Assembly (NCBI RefSeq): GCF_901764975.1 | Contig: NZ_CABFKH010000014.1 | Coordinates: forward strand, 1 to 44,696 | DNA from: Actinobacillus indolicus | GTDB taxonomy: Bacteria > Pseudomonadota > Gammaproteobacteria > Enterobacterales > Pasteurellaceae | DNA: 44,696 nucleotides | Direction of reading: 5' to 3' | Shown here: positions 33,139-44,618 of the stretch, in pieces | Layout of the letters: the number at the start of each line of letters is the position of its first letter | Numbering within the stretch: the first letter of the stretch is position 1 | Notes under the pieces: generated by a model | Databases searched by the model: none | Told to the model about the DNA's origin: nothing | What the model saw: the letters and a program-made list of their open reading frames with translations, nothing else | Program-made: the position numbers and the translations under genes

Positions 33139-34416
33139 TTACTTCGCTAACAGATAGGCTCTTAATTGCGTAAAATCCGCCGCCATTGTATCCGACAACA
33201 GTTCCATTTTGTTATGTTTGTCTAACGCTTCAGGCAATGGCAGTTCAATCTCTAAAATACGCTCCACACTTTCTTTGAATTTCGCTGGGTGTGCGGTGCA
33301 GAGGAAAATACCTGTTTCACCTGCTTGTAGCTGATCTTTCAATACTTGGTAAGCAATTGCTCCGTGCGGTTCACATAAGTAACCTTCCGCATATTGTGCT
33401 TTTAATGCTTCTTCGGTTTCTGCATCATTTAAGGCATCTGAACCTAACTCGCTCAAGCTCCAACCGTTACGTTTAAACAGCTCTTCAACACGTGGCCAGT
33501 TGTTCGGACGGCTTACGTCCATTGCATTTGATAATGTCGCAACCGTTGCATTCGGCTCCCATTTACCCGATTTGAGATAACGTGGCACAGTGTCGTTCGC
33601 ATTCGTTGAAGCGATAAAACGCTTAATCGGTAAACCTAAGGTTTTCGCAATTAAGCCTGCGGTTAAGTTACCGAAGTTACCGCTTGGCACAGAAACTACC
33701 ACATCGCTACGTTTCTCTTTTGGCAACTGAGCTACCGCTTCAAAGTAGTAGCAAACTTGAGCAAGTAAACGGCTGATATTGATAGAGTTTGCTGAGTTTA
33801 AGCCGATAGCTTGGCGAAGTTCTGAATCATCAAAGGCTTGTTTAACTAATGCTTGGCAAGCGTCAAAGTCAGATTCAATCGCCACGGTACGAATGTTACC
33901 GCCTAAGGTACAGAATAATTTTTCTTGTAACGGGCTGATTTTACCTTTCGGATAAAGAATAACCACATTGATATTTTCTAAACCGTAGAACGCGTGAGCC
34001 ACAGCCGCACCTGTGTCGCCTGATGTCGCTGTTAAAATGGTAATTTTGCCATCGCCACGCACCGCACTTAATGCTTGAGCCATAAAGCGACCGCCAAAGT
34101 CTTTAAAAGCAAGGGTCGGACCGTGGAATAACTCTAACGCATAAATATCATCGTTCACTTTTGCTAGTGGAGCAGGGAAAGTAAACGCATTTTTTACCAT
34201 TGCATTTAAGGTTTCTTGCGGTAATTCATCGCCAATCAATGCCGATAAAATCTTTTGGCTACGCTCAACCAACGGTAATGCTAATAAAGCGTCAATGTCG
34301 TCAAATTTAGGTAACACTTCAGGGAAAAATAAGCCCTGATCTTTGCCTAACCCTTGGCGAACGCCTTGAGCAAAGTTTACTTGTTCTTCAGGGTGTTTGA
34401 TGTTGTATAGGTTCAT
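33139..34416 (-). CDS. thrC: Threonine synthase
   Basis: A 425-residue PLP enzyme that makes threonine from O-phosphohomoserine. The PLP lysine is in FHGPTLAFKDFGGRFM and the phosphate-binding region in TATSGDTGAAVAHAFYG. The serine and glycine loop of the cofactor tail is in SVPSGNFGNLTAG. It is a single gene: thrA and thrB, its usual neighbours upstream, are not adjacent; the next upstream gene runs the opposite way. Confidence 0.97.
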   Translation of the reverse strand: MNLYNIKHPEEQVNFAQGVRQGLGKDQGLFFPEVLPKFDDIDALLALPLVERSQKILSALIGDELPQETLNAMVKNAFTFPAPLAKVNDDIYALELFHGPTLAFKDFGGRFMAQALSAVRGDGKITILTATSGDTGAAVAHAFYGLENINVVILYPKGKISPLQEKLFCTLGGNIRTVAIESDFDACQALVKQAFDDSELRQAIGLNSANSINISRLLAQVCYYFEAVAQLPKEKRSDVVVSVPSGNFGNLTAGLIAKTLGLPIKRFIASTNANDTVPRYLKSGKWEPNATVATLSNAMDVSRPNNWPRVEELFKRNGWSLSELGSDALNDAETEEALKAQYAEGYLCEPHGAIAYQVLKDQLQAGETGIFLCTAHPAKFKESVERILEIELPLPEALDKHNKMELLSDTMAADFTQLRAYLLAK

Positions 34417-34569
34417 TAATGTTGTCCTTTATTATGAGTAATCGGAAATGGAACGATTGTATCCGTTCACTTCGGTTAGTCAATCACAAGCGGTGAGATT
34501 TGTAAGATTTTTTGCAAATGCATCGTTTATAATAAGTAAAGTTAAAGGGCGTTTTTAATAGGTGGAATA
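34417..34569. other. Divergent region between thrC and the HAD gene
   Basis: This 153-base stretch holds a single uptake sequence CACAAGCGGT near 34487 followed by GAGATTTGTAAG and TTTGCAAA. No operator or strong promoter was recognised. Confidence 0.4.
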
Positions 34570-35355
34570 ATGTCGATAAAGTATAAAATGGTTTTCAGTG
34601 ATATTGATGGCACGTTGCTTAATTCACAACACCAGATTTCAGCAAAGACAATGCAGGCGATTCACCATATTTCCGAGCTAGGAATCCCTTTTATTTTAGT
34701 GTCTGCTAGAGCACCATCTGCAATGACGAGCTATATGAAACAGCTTGGTTCTGAATTAATGGTTTGCTATGGTGGTTCGCTGATTGTCGATGATAAGTTG
34801 AATGCGATTTATAGTGTCACTTTATCAGAAAAAGATTTGATCGATCTTGCTCAAACATTAGAAGATTATACCCATCTTTCGATTAACCATTACAGCTATG
34901 AACAGTGGTTTTCGAATAACATTGAAAATGGTTGGACCAAGCAAGAAAGTGACATTACCCAGTTACAGCCATTGCCTACGCCAACTGAATTACCCGTCAC
35001 TCATAAAATGTTGTTAATCGGCGAAGCTGAAGAGATTGAGTTTCTAGAAAACAAACTGCGAGTACAATTTCCCCATTTATATATCCACCGCTCAAAAGCG
35101 ACTTATTTAGAAATTATGAATAAGCAGGCGAATAAAGCGAATGCCATTCGGATTATCCAAGAGTTACATCAGATTAAAACGGAAGAGATTATTGCATTTG
35201 GTGATAATTTCAACGATTTAGATATGATTGAATATGCAGGGCTTGGTGTTGCAATGGCGAATGCCCCTGTGGAAATTCAGAAAAAGGCAAATTATGTCAC
35301 CCTTTCTAACGATGAAGATGGGGTAGCTGTGGTGTTAAATCAGCTATTTCCTTGA
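34570..35355 (+). CDS. Cof-type HAD-IIB sugar-phosphate phosphatase
   Basis: A 261-residue HAD-family hydrolase. The nucleophile motif is FSDIDGTLLNS, motif II is in VSARAPSAM, and the metal-binding motif IV is FGDNFNDLDM. The cap domain between motifs II and III is of the Cof type. It probably dephosphorylates a sugar phosphate or nucleotide coenzyme; the substrate is not readable. GTGGA is near the start. It stands alone. Confidence 0.9.
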   Translation: MSIKYKMVFSDIDGTLLNSQHQISAKTMQAIHHISELGIPFILVSARAPSAMTSYMKQLGSELMVCYGGSLIVDDKLNAIYSVTLSEKDLIDLAQTLEDYTHLSINHYSYEQWFSNNIENGWTKQESDITQLQPLPTPTELPVTHKMLLIGEAEEIEFLENKLRVQFPHLYIHRSKATYLEIMNKQANKANAIRIIQELHQIKTEEIIAFGDNFNDLDMIEYAGLGVAMANAPVEIQKKANYVTLSNDEDGVAVVLNQLFP

Positions 35356-35483
35356 TTTGTAAGGGTTTAAATGTAAACGTTTGCGTGGTTAAGTCGTTGT
35401 TTTTATAAGCAAATGCACTGAAAAAATTAGATCTACATCATAAAATTTACAAAACTCATTTGTAGTGTAAAGTATTTTTGATT

Positions 35484-35503
35484 AATAATCGTATTCGAAC
35501 ACA
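35484..35503. promoter_or_regulatory. GlpR-like operator 1 before glpT
   Basis: The 20-base site has the spaced CG-N4-CG core and AT-rich ends of GlpR operators, with few deviations from the E. coli pattern as I remember it. A candidate -10 (TAATAA, 35483-35488) overlaps it. Confidence 0.55.
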
Positions 35504-35504
35504 A

Positions 35505-35524
35505 AATGTTTGAAATCGAACTTT
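35505..35524. promoter_or_regulatory. GlpR-like operator 2 before glpT
   Basis: A second 20-base site, AATGTTTGAAATCGAACTTT, matches the GlpR pattern closely. Its centre is 21 bases from that of operator 1, two helical turns, so two repressor dimers could bind side by side. An in-frame ATG at 35510 lies inside it and is not the glpT start. Confidence 0.6.
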
Positions 35525-35557
35525 TTTCAAAATCACAAAAGTTACAAAGGAGCTTGT

Positions 35558-36886
35558 ATGTTTTCTTTTCTAAAGGCATCTGCACCTGCACCGAGAATTG
35601 AAAGTTCTCGTACAGACGCAGAATATCGCAAATTACGTTGGCAAGTATTTGCTGGTGTATTTATTGGCTATGCAGCTTACTATTTGATTCGTAAGAACTT
35701 TTCTTTAGCCATTCCTTATTTAATCGACGAATATGGATTTAGCAAAGCGGATCTTGGTACGGTTGCCGTGGCATTATCTCTCGCTTATGGATTTAGTAAA
35801 TTCATTATGGGAAATGTTTCAGATCGCTCAAATCCAAAATATTTCATTACCATTGGTTTATTAGGTTCAGCAATCATTAGCTTGATTTTTGGTTTAGTAC
35901 CAGGTGTACTTTCTTCTATTCCATTAATGATCTTACTTGCAGCCTTAAATGGTTGGTTCCAAGGTATGGGTTATCCACCAGGTGCAAAAACAATGACCAA
36001 CTGGTTCTCTCGTTCTGAACGTGGAGCTTGGTGGAGTTGGTGGAACGTATCACACAACTTAGGCGGTGGTTTGATTGGTCCATTGGCGATTTTGGGTTTA
36101 TCTATCTTCGGTGTATGGCAATCCTTATTTTATTTACCGGCACTGATTGCGATTGTGCTTGCCTTTGTGGTGCTTTACTTAATGCGTGATACACCAGAAT
36201 CACAAGGCTTACCGCCTGTTGATGAATGGAAAGGCGAGAAAGTATTAGAAAAAGTGGAATCAGCACATACCCTTTCTTCTAAAGATATTTTCTACAAATA
36301 TATCATCAACAATAAATTCCTATGGGCGATTGCGATTGCGAACGTATTTGTTTACTTCATTCGCTACGGGATTATTGACTGGGCACCAACCTACTTAAAA
36401 GAAGTGAAACACTTTACCGTAGATAAACAAAGTTGGGCATACTTCCTTTATGAATACGCAGGTATCTTTGGTATGCTTGCAAGCGGTTACTTAAGCGATA
36501 AAGTTTTCAAAGGTCACCGTGCACCGCCAATGTTACTATTCCTAGTGGGTGTATTAATTGCTATCGTGGTTTACTGGAAAAACCCAGCCGGCAACCCATT
36601 AGTCGATAACATCTGCTTAGTGGCGATTGGTTTCTTAATCTACGGCCCAGTAATGATGATCGGCTTACAAGCGGCAGATTTAGTGCCACGCGTTGCAACA
36701 GGTACAGCAACAGGTTTAACAGGTTTATTCGGTTACTTACTTGGTTCTGCAAGTGCAGGTTGGGTAATGGGTAAATTAGTGGACGTTTACGGTTGGGACG
36801 GTGGTTTCTATGCCTTAATCGCATCTTGTTTCTTAGGATTCGGTTTTATCGCATTCACCTTATTCCATAGACCTGAAAAACAATAA
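35558..36886 (+). CDS. glpT: Glycerol-3-phosphate transporter GlpT
   Basis: A 442-residue major-facilitator antiporter that imports glycerol-3-phosphate in exchange for phosphate. Blocks include YAAYYLIRKNFSLAIPYLID, NGWFQGMGYPPGAKTMTNWF and AWWSWWNVSHNLGGGLIGPL. About twelve hydrophobic helices are visible. AAAGGAG is 6 bases before the ATG at 35558. Two GlpR-like operators lie upstream, so it should be induced by glycerol-3-phosphate. glpQ is not downstream. Confidence 0.96.
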   Translation: MFSFLKASAPAPRIESSRTDAEYRKLRWQVFAGVFIGYAAYYLIRKNFSLAIPYLIDEYGFSKADLGTVAVALSLAYGFSKFIMGNVSDRSNPKYFITIGLLGSAIISLIFGLVPGVLSSIPLMILLAALNGWFQGMGYPPGAKTMTNWFSRSERGAWWSWWNVSHNLGGGLIGPLAILGLSIFGVWQSLFYLPALIAIVLAFVVLYLMRDTPESQGLPPVDEWKGEKVLEKVESAHTLSSKDIFYKYIINNKFLWAIAIANVFVYFIRYGIIDWAPTYLKEVKHFTVDKQSWAYFLYEYAGIFGMLASGYLSDKVFKGHRAPPMLLFLVGVLIAIVVYWKNPAGNPLVDNICLVAIGFLIYGPVMMIGLQAADLVPRVATGTATGLTGLFGYLLGSASAGWVMGKLVDVYGWDGGFYALIASCFLGFGFIAFTLFHRPEKQ

Positions 36887-36909
36887 TTTCCCTTAAATGT
36901 AAAGATAAG

Positions 36910-36947
36910 GCGACTTAGAGCGAATGTGTTCTCTAAGTCGCTTTTTT
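36910..36947 (+). terminator. Terminator after glpT
   Basis: GCGACTTAGAG at 36910-36920 and CTCTAAGTCGC at 36931-36941 form a perfect 11-bp stem with a 10-base loop, then TTTTTT. Confidence 0.92.
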
Positions 36948-37009
36948 CATTCCCAATAAAACCAATTTATTCTAAACTTGAGCTTATTTTTAGCATAAAA
37001 GGAGTTTCC

Positions 37010-37468
37010 ATGTATCGTACTAATCGAACTATCCCTTTACACAAACATATCGCCCTTGTCGCCCACGATAGCTGTAAACAGAGCTTAGTGGAATGGACAA
37101 AAAAACATTGCACTGCATTAAAACCCCATCAGCTTTATGCGACAGGCACAACGGGCAATCTGTTAGCCAAAGAAACAGGCTTAGAAATTACCGCATTATT
37201 AAGCGGTCCAATGGGGGGCGATCAGCAACTGGGTGGGCTGATTGCCGAAAAGAAAATTGATATGCTGATTTTCTTTTGGGATCCAATGAATGCCGCACCG
37301 CACGACCCTGATGTTAAAGCCTTAATGCGTATTGCGACCGTCTGGAATATCCCTGTGGCAATCAACCAAGCATCTGCCGATTTCTTATTGCAGTCCAGTT
37401 TGTTTGAACAAGATGTTGAGATCGAAATTCCTGATTATGATCGTTATTTGACAGAGCGTCTAAGTTAG
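37010..37468 (+). CDS. mgsA: Methylglyoxal synthase
   Basis: A 152-residue enzyme, the E. coli length, which converts dihydroxyacetone phosphate to methylglyoxal and phosphate when phosphate is short. The catalytic aspartates are in [15 protein letters not shown] and the substrate loop is [22 protein letters not shown] is before the ATG at 37010; the frame is open further upstream but runs into the glpT terminator. It follows glpT but is separated by that terminator. Confidence 0.96.
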   Translation: MYRTNRTIPLHKHIALVAHDSCKQSLVEWTKKHCTALKPHQLYATGTTGNLLAKETGLEITALLSGPMGGDQQLGGLIAEKKIDMLIFFWDPMNAAPHDPDVKALMRIATVWNIPVAINQASADFLLQSSLFEQDVEIEIPDYDRYLTERLS

Positions 37469-37532
37469 ATTTATCCCATCGGGCAAATAGTGTATGATCC
37501 GCCTGTTTTTAACCCTATTTTGAGATAATAAG

Positions 37533-38423
37533 ATGAAATGTGAATGCCAAAAAGTGACACATCAGCAGCCTGAATTGTGTGTGGCTTTAACCCAATATCG
37601 CTTAATTGAAGTGGCTGAGATTGATGCGGAAAAATATCTGCAAGGACAGCTTACTTGTGATGTGGCGAAACTGGCGGTCGGTGAACAGACCTTGACTTGC
37701 CATTGCGATCCGAAAGGAAAAATGAGTGCGTTGTTCCGTTTATATCGTGCAACGGCGGAGCAATTTTTCCTGATTATTCAACAAGATCTGTTGCCTGAAG
37801 CACTGGTGCAGTTGAAGAAATATGCGGTGTTTTCCAAAGTGACCTTTACCGAATTAGATCAGGCTCTGTTTGGAACGACAAGCGGTGAGATCATTGCAAA
37901 ATTTAACGAGAATGTGACCGTTTGTTACCTTGACGAAGAGCCTAAACGGGCGATCTTTTGGGGCGATATTGTGGTAGAAACCAATGGCGATAGTCGTTTG
38001 TGGGATCTGATTGATATTCAGCAGGGCGTGCCATTACTCTACAAGGCTAATCAGTTTGAGCTAATTCCACAGGCAACCAATCTGCAACTGCTTGATAAAG
38101 CGATTTCCTTTACCAAAGGGTGCTATATCGGACAGGAAACGGTGGCTCGTGCGAGATATCGTGGGGCAAATAAACGGGCGATGTTTACTTTTGTGGGTAA
38201 TGTGGAAGATGAGATCGAACTGCCAGCGATTGCCTCTAGCATTGAAATGCAGTTGGGCGAAAACTGGAAAAGCACGGGGACAATTTTGGCGGTACAGCGT
38301 TATCAACAACAGCTTTGGTTGCAAGTGGTGCTAAATAAAGAACTTGAGCCAGAAGCCAATTTCCGTGTCGGCAATGTCAGCTTGGCATTATTTGAATTGC
38401 CTTATAGTTTGGAAGAAAACTGA
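37533..38423 (+). CDS. ygfZ: Folate-binding protein YgfZ
   Basis: A 296-residue tetrahydrofolate-binding protein that helps in making or repairing certain Fe-S enzymes. The family signature [17 protein letters not shown] is complete. The N-terminal half carries the GcvT-like folate fold. Its stop overlaps the rnhB ATG by one base (TGATG), so the two are coupled. Confidence 0.94.
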   Translation: MKCECQKVTHQQPELCVALTQYRLIEVAEIDAEKYLQGQLTCDVAKLAVGEQTLTCHCDPKGKMSALFRLYRATAEQFFLIIQQDLLPEALVQLKKYAVFSKVTFTELDQALFGTTSGEIIAKFNENVTVCYLDEEPKRAIFWGDIVVETNGDSRLWDLIDIQQGVPLLYKANQFELIPQATNLQLLDKAISFTKGCYIGQETVARARYRGANKRAMFTFVGNVEDEIELPAIASSIEMQLGENWKSTGTILAVQRYQQQLWLQVVLNKELEPEANFRVGNVSLALFELPYSLEEN

Positions 38424-39010
38424 TGTTTGAATATCCAAAAGCAAAGTTTATTGCAGGGGTAGATGAAGTCGGGCGTGGGCCTTTGGTTGGAGCGGTAGTA
38501 ACGGCTGCGGTTATTCTTGATCCTAATCAGCCGATTGAAGGGCTTGCTGACTCGAAGAAACTCTCGGAAAAACGCCGTCTTGCGTTGGCGGAAGAAATTA
38601 AAGCGAAGGCATTATGTTGGTCTTTGGGGCGAGCAGAGCCTGATGAAATCGACCAACTGAATATTTTGCACGCCACAATGTTGGCAATGCAACGAGCGGT
38701 TGCTGGGCTTCGTATTCAACCTGATTTTGTGTTAGTGGACGGAAATCGTATTCCAACCTTGCCTATGCCAGCACAAGCGGTCGTGAAAGGCGATAGTCTT
38801 GTTGCTGAAATCAGTGCTGCGTCTATTTTAGCCAAAGTAGCACGGGATCAGGAAATGGACGAACTCGATAAACAGTTTCCTGAGTACGGCTTTGCACAGC
38901 ATAAAGGCTACCCAACGAAGCTACATTTTGAGAAATTAGAAAGTCTGGGCGTAACCCCTTATCACCGTAAAAGTTTTGCCCCTGTTGCACAGCGATTAGC
39001 CAAAGAATGA
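38423..39010 (+). CDS. rnhB: Ribonuclease HII
   Basis: A 195-residue enzyme that cuts the RNA strand at ribonucleotides in DNA. Catalytic residues include D14 and E15 in [15 protein letters not shown] and an aspartate in [21 protein letters not shown] is typical. It begins in the ygfZ stop and its own stop overlaps the next ATG by four bases. Confidence 0.97.
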   Translation: MFEYPKAKFIAGVDEVGRGPLVGAVVTAAVILDPNQPIEGLADSKKLSEKRRLALAEEIKAKALCWSLGRAEPDEIDQLNILHATMLAMQRAVAGLRIQPDFVLVDGNRIPTLPMPAQAVVKGDSLVAEISAASILAKVARDQEMDELDKQFPEYGFAQHKGYPTKLHFEKLESLGVTPYHRKSFAPVAQRLAKE

Positions 39011-40245
39011 AAAAAGATGATATTTACTTACAGCGATGCCTTGAATGCGATAGCGTGGTCAGCATAGCAAAAAATCTGCCTAATCAGACCGCTTGTTGCC
39101 CAAATTGCAATGAAGTGTTGCAATCAGGCAACCGTTGGAGCTTGCGACGTTGTGCCATTATCGCTCTGTCTATTCTCATTTTGTTGCCTTTTGGCTTATG
39201 GTTGCCGTTGATGAATATCGACCTACTGGGCGTGCCGATTTATGCGTCCGTTTGGGGTGGCGTATGGAAAATGGCGACAGAAGGCTTTCCCTACACGGCA
39301 TTTATGATTTTGCTCTGTTCAGTGATTATGCCTTTTGCCTTTGCTGGCTTGGTGTTGTTGATCTTTATTCAACGGCTGATCCACCATAGACCACGCTACA
39401 CCTTGATTTTACTGAGCAAAGCGAAACAGTGGGTGATGTTAGATGTTTATCTCGTGGCGATTGCCGTAGCGGCATTTAAAGTGCGTGAATATGCCAAGCT
39501 GGAGTTTGACTACTATATTATCGCATTCATTATGACGGCGATTTTAACCACGTTACTGTTTATCAAAATCGATCCGAAACGTTGGTGGGAGCGGTTTTAT
39601 CCTGAATATCATACACTGCCTGCCGATCACCCTTGCCAACCAAGTATCTGTTCGGCTTGCGAATATACCTTTGATGAAAATATCGTGGATAAAAAAGGAC
39701 GACATCGTTGCCCACGTTGTGAAAGCAATTTAGATGTGTCCGATAGCATTAAACTACAACGGGTATGGGCAACCTTGATTGCTGGTTTTGTGATGATGAT
39801 CCCTGCCAACCTTTTGCCGATTTCCTCTACCGAATTTGCAGGGACAACGTCCGCAGATACATTGATGGGTGGGGTAATTTTATTTATGGAAATGGGCAGT
39901 TACTTAATTGCAGCCATTATCTTTATTGCCAGTATTGCCGTTCCGTTTAGTAAAGTTGCCGTGATTTTCTACTTGTTGCTTGCAATCCATTACCGTTGGA
40001 AACACCCGATTCACTGGCAAATGAAACTACTACACTATGTTCACTTTGTCGGACGCTGGTCAATGTTAGACTTGTTTGTTCTCGCACTGATGATGTCTTT
40101 GGTTGAACGTGGGCAGATTATCAGCTTCTCGGTGGGTGAAGCCGCTTTCTATTTTGGGGCAGCTGTTTTTCTAACAATGATTTCATCATCAAACATTGAC
40201 GCCAGAATGTTATGGCGGATACATCGAGAGCATAATACAACCTAG
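39007..40245 (+). CDS. Paraquat-inducible protein A family (PqiA/YebS-like)
   Basis: A 412-residue inner-membrane protein with two PqiA domains. Each starts with a zinc-ribbon-like cysteine pair: CLECDSV and CPNCN near the start, then CSACEYTF and CPRCESNL near residue 215. Each is followed by four hydrophobic helices. In E. coli such proteins partner an MCE protein (PqiB or YebT) for lipid transport, but no MCE gene follows here. It overlaps rnhB by 4 bases. Confidence 0.9.
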   Translation: MKKDDIYLQRCLECDSVVSIAKNLPNQTACCPNCNEVLQSGNRWSLRRCAIIALSILILLPFGLWLPLMNIDLLGVPIYASVWGGVWKMATEGFPYTAFMILLCSVIMPFAFAGLVLLIFIQRLIHHRPRYTLILLSKAKQWVMLDVYLVAIAVAAFKVREYAKLEFDYYIIAFIMTAILTTLLFIKIDPKRWWERFYPEYHTLPADHPCQPSICSACEYTFDENIVDKKGRHRCPRCESNLDVSDSIKLQRVWATLIAGFVMMIPANLLPISSTEFAGTTSADTLMGGVILFMEMGSYLIAAIIFIASIAVPFSKVAVIFYLLLAIHYRWKHPIHWQMKLLHYVHFVGRWSMLDLFVLALMMSLVERGQIISFSVGEAAFYFGAAVFLTMISSSNIDARMLWRIHREHNTT

Positions 40246-40320
40246 TCAAGCGGTTAGATTTGAACAAAATTTTGCAAAGGTTTATACTTCCACCAATAAA
40301 ATTGAAAAAAGGAGCAAGTT

Positions 40321-40821
40321 ATGCGTGTTGATACTTCTGAACTTTGTGATATTTATTCCGATCAGGTTGATGTCGTCGAACCTATTTTTTCTAGCTTTGG
40401 CGGACTTTCATTTTTCTACGGTAAAATCACCACAGTAAAATGCTTTGAAAGCAATGGCTTAATTGCAGAAGTGTTGGAAGAAGAAGGTCAAGGGCGAGTG
40501 CTTTTAGTCGATGGTGGTGGTGCAGTGCGTCGAGCATTAATTGATGCAGAACTCGCCCAACTTGCCGTGGATAATGGCTGGGAAGGTATTATTGTCAATG
40601 GTGCAGTACGTCAATTAGATGTGTTAGAAACCCTAGATATTGGTATCCAAGCCCTCGCCCCAATTCCTGTTGGTGCTGATGACTCAATGGTGGGTGAAGT
40701 CGATACCCCTGTCAATTTTGGCGGAGTGACCTTTTTGCCTGAAGATTATGTCTATGCGGATTTAACAGGGATTGTGTTGTCGCCTGAACTCTTAGATTTG
40801 GCAGATGAAATCGCAGAATAA
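40321..40821 (+). CDS. rraA: Ribonuclease E activity regulator RraA
   Basis: A 166-residue protein of the usual length. RraA binds RNase E and restrains RNA decay. Family blocks are [20 protein letters not shown] and [22 protein letters not shown] precedes the ATG. It lies 75 bases after the PqiA-family gene, with one uptake sequence (TCAAGCGGT near 40246) between, so it probably has its own promoter. Confidence 0.96.
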   Translation: MRVDTSELCDIYSDQVDVVEPIFSSFGGLSFFYGKITTVKCFESNGLIAEVLEEEGQGRVLLVDGGGAVRRALIDAELAQLAVDNGWEGIIVNGAVRQLDVLETLDIGIQALAPIPVGADDSMVGEVDTPVNFGGVTFLPEDYVYADLTGIVLSPELLDLADEIAE

Positions 40822-40831
40822 ACTTGTTGTT

Positions 40832-40862
40832 AACGGACACTTTGGTGTCCGTTTTGTTTTTT
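40832..40862. terminator. Terminator between rraA and trmN6
   Basis: AACGGACAC at 40832-40840 and GTGTCCGTT at 40845-40853 form a 9-bp stem with the tetraloop TTTG, followed by TTGTTTTTT that overlaps the trmN6 end. Confidence 0.9.
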
Positions 40863-41562
40863 AGAAATTGAGATAAAAATCTTTGGTGAGCTGTTTAAAT
40901 TCACCACGATATTGGTGATGCTCATCATAAATCGTGAGCTCTTGTTCTTTTAATGTGAGAGCTTGCAAAGAAAAGGTCAAAACTGACCGCTTGTATGGGC
41001 TTGTAGGCGTAGTTTTAATTTTCCAATGCTCAATACAGTAAAGCTTCTCTTGTTCAGCCTGTGAAATGAGTTTTATACCGCTGTCAAAAGGGAGTATAAA
41101 ACTGATTTTCCCTTGTGGATGTAGCCATTTTTTTGCTTGGATTAGCCAATCTATATGGCGATGAATCACACTTCTTGCTAAATCTCGTTGTTTGCTCTTC
41201 GTGGCTAAGCTATGTTCAAAGTAGGGTGGATTTGACACAATCAGGTCATATTGTTGAGTCGATGTCCACTGCATCACATCCGTTTGAAGCACATCAATCC
41301 GATCTGCCCAAGGGCTATGCGCAACATTGTGGCTCGCTTGTTGAAAGGCTGATTCATCAAGCTCAAGGGCTGTAATCTGTGCGAAAGGGGCGCGTTGTGC
41401 TAACATCAAGGCGATCAATGCTGTGCCTGTACCGAGATCAAGGATCGTCTTTGCATGATCTGTCTTTGCGATTGCCCCTAAAAGAATTCCATCGGTGTTG
41501 ACTTTCATTGCACATTGGTCGTGTGCAATGAAAAACTGTTTAAACTGAAAACCTGCACTCAT
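40861..41562 (-). CDS. trmN6: tRNA1(Val) (adenine(37)-N6)-methyltransferase
   Basis: A 233-residue SAM-dependent methyltransferase of the YfiC type. The SAM loop is LDLGTGTALIALMLAQR and the catalytic motif is VSNPPYF, which flips an adenine. It would methylate A37 of valine tRNA. The start MSAGFQFKQF at 41562 comes 3 bases after the coaA stop, so it is the second gene of a coaA-trmN6 unit. Confidence 0.93.
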   Translation of the reverse strand: MSAGFQFKQFFIAHDQCAMKVNTDGILLGAIAKTDHAKTILDLGTGTALIALMLAQRAPFAQITALELDESAFQQASHNVAHSPWADRIDVLQTDVMQWTSTQQYDLIVSNPPYFEHSLATKSKQRDLARSVIHRHIDWLIQAKKWLHPQGKISFILPFDSGIKLISQAEQEKLYCIEHWKIKTTPTSPYKRSVLTFSLQALTLKEQELTIYDEHHQYRGEFKQLTKDFYLNF

Positions 41563-41565
41563 AGA

Positions 41566-42516
41566 CTATTTTCTGAGTTTGACGGTTTCAATCGCGTGAT
41601 CTTCGCCTTTTACGAGAATCAGATTAGCACGTTCACGGCTAGGTAAAATGTTCTGTTTTAAATTTAATCCGTTGATTTCATCCCAAATCGTTGATGCCGT
41701 TTGCACCGCTTCTTCTTGCGTCAATTTTGAATAGTGGTGGAAATAGGAATTCGGATCGGTAAAGGCACTACGGCGGAATTTTAAGAAACGGTGGATATAC
41801 CATTCTTTTAGTAGGCTCTCATCCGCATCAACATAAATGGAAAAATCGACAAAGTCAGACACAAAAACGCTATGTGGACTATGTGGGTAGTTCATGCCAC
41901 TCTGTAACATATTTAAGCCTTCTAAAATCACAATGTCAGGTTGATCCACTTCATTATATTTATCAGGGATGATGTCGTAAGTTAAATGGGAGTAAATCGG
42001 TGCTTTAACATGGCGCTTGCCTGATTTTATGTCAGAAACAAATTCAATAAGACGATGAATATCATAAGACTCAGGAAAGCCTTTTTTCTTCATTAAGTTA
42101 CGTTCTTGTAAGGTTTTTAATGGGTAAAGAAAGCCGTCAGTCGTGATGAGATCCACTTTACGCTTTTCAGGCCATTCAGAAAGCAAGGCTTGTAAGATAC
42201 GAGCCGAAGTGCTTTTCCCTACCGATACGCTGCCAGTTAAACTGATGATATAAGGTACTTTTGGCGCTTCTACATCTAAGAACTTATGTAAGACTTCTTG
42301 GCGTTTGATATTTTCATCAATGTAATAGTTAATCAAACGAGCAAGGGGAAGATAGATGGTACTGACTTCCTCCAAAGACAGTTCTTCATTAAAACCCAAA
42401 AGGGGTTTTAGGTCTTGTTCGGTCAGTTTTAATGGTACAGATTTACGGAGTTCTGCCCATTGTTGTCGATCAAAGGTTAAAAAAGGCGTAATTTTGGTGG
42501 ATTTTGTTAGGCTCAT
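41566..42516 (-). CDS. coaA: Pantothenate kinase
   Basis: A 316-residue type I pantothenate kinase, the first and controlling step of coenzyme A synthesis. The P-loop is [17 protein letters not shown]. Other blocks are [16 protein letters not shown] and [11 protein letters not shown]. The ATG at 42516 gives the E. coli length and follows AGAGAA; extra frame to 42585 is rejected. It is divergent from the tRNA operon, the same neighbourhood as in E. coli. Confidence 0.97.
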   Translation of the reverse strand: MSLTKSTKITPFLTFDRQQWAELRKSVPLKLTEQDLKPLLGFNEELSLEEVSTIYLPLARLINYYIDENIKRQEVLHKFLDVEAPKVPYIISLTGSVSVGKSTSARILQALLSEWPEKRKVDLITTDGFLYPLKTLQERNLMKKKGFPESYDIHRLIEFVSDIKSGKRHVKAPIYSHLTYDIIPDKYNEVDQPDIVILEGLNMLQSGMNYPHSPHSVFVSDFVDFSIYVDADESLLKEWYIHRFLKFRRSAFTDPNSYFHHYSKLTQEEAVQTASTIWDEINGLNLKQNILPSRERANLILVKGEDHAIETVKLRK

Positions 42517-42705
42517 TGCCAAATTCTCTATTTTTCTTATTAAAAGCATCCATCTACAATGGCATTCTAGGTGTGAAATATACAATATAAATGTCGTTGA
42601 TTGGGATTTTATCTAATAAAAATCACGAAAAATATCTAAAAAATCAGCATATTGCGTATTTTGTCATCGAAAGGGATGGATTTTTAATTTTTTTGAAAAA
42701 AATAC

Positions 42706-42737
42706 TTGCAAGGTTTTCTGAAATCCCTATAATGCGC
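42706..42737 (+). promoter_or_regulatory. Promoter of the tRNA operon with stringent-type discriminator
   Basis: TTGCAA at 42706-42711 and TATAAT at 42728-42733 are 16 bases apart and are followed by GCGC. A perfect -10 with a GC-rich discriminator is typical of stable-RNA promoters under ppGpp control. Confidence 0.85.
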
Positions 42738-42761
42738 ATCACTTGCTTACGACAACGCAAC

Positions 42762-42837
<76 letters not shown>

Positions 42838-42872
42838 TTCTAGCTTAAGGTAGACAAGTATTCAATTAACGT

Positions 42873-42957
42873 GGAGGGATTCCCGAGCGGCCAAAGGGGG
42901 CAGACTGTAAATCTGTTGGCTCAGCCTTCGAAGGTTCGAATCCTTCTCCCTCCACCA
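42873..42957 (+). tRNA. tRNA-Tyr (anticodon GTA)
   Basis: An 85-base tRNA with a long variable arm and encoded CCA. Acceptor GGAGGGA pairs with TCCCTCC. The anticodon GTA is at 42907-42909. It equals tyrU in the E. coli order. Confidence 0.97.
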
Positions 42958-43000
42958 TTTCTTCTAATTGAATCCTGATGGGACAGACGAATTTAGAACA

Positions 43001-43075
<75 letters not shown>

Positions 43076-43078
43076 AAC

Positions 43079-43154
43079 GCTGATATAGCTCAGTTGGTAG
43101 AGCGCACCCTTGGTAAGGGTGAGGTCGGCGGTTCAAATCCGCCTATCAGCACCA
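43079..43154 (+). tRNA. tRNA-Thr (anticodon GGT)
   Basis: A 76-base tRNA with encoded CCA, only 3 bases after the glycine tRNA. Acceptor GCTGATA pairs with TATCAGC. The anticodon GGT is at 43112-43114. It equals thrT in the E. coli order. Confidence 0.97.
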
Positions 43155-43266
43155 CCTATTCTCTTTCTATCTTCATCTTTTCCTTTACTTTTAAGCAATA
43201 ATTGATTTTTAAATTTGATTAATGTGTTAAAATAGCATTGATCCTATTTGTTTATAATTAACATTT

Positions 43267-43289
43267 AAACCTAAAAAATCTCTAGGTTT
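43267..43289 (+). terminator. Hairpin between the tRNA genes and tuf
   Basis: AAACCTA at 43267-43273 and TAGGTTT at 43283-43289 form a 7-bp stem. It could partly end the tRNA transcript before the tuf promoter. It has only a short T tract. Confidence 0.4.
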
Positions 43290-43317
43290 TGAGTTTATAA
43301 ACGAAATAAATGTGTAG

Positions 43318-43323
43318 TATAAT
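43318..43323 (+). promoter_or_regulatory. -10 element for tuf
   Basis: A perfect TATAAT, 72 bases before the tuf ATG. The -35 18 bases upstream (TTTATA) is weak, so tuf may also depend on read-through from the tRNA promoter, as E. coli tufB does. Confidence 0.5.
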
Positions 43324-43328
43324 AAGTA

Positions 43329-44583
<1,255 letters not shown>

Positions 44584-44618
44584 TTAATTATTTGATAAAA
44601 CGTTAAAAGCGAATAGAG

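Noticed and set aside
34417..34569. Threonine attenuator leader peptide before thrC
   Set aside because: No short reading frame rich in Thr or Ile codons with a terminator was found.
35427..35442. CRP site before glpT
   Set aside because: Only about 7 of 10 consensus bases match, which is too weak to report.
35510..35557. Upstream in-frame ATG as glpT start
   Set aside because: It lies inside a GlpR-like operator and has no ribosome site; the ATG at 35558 has AAAGGAG and gives the family length.
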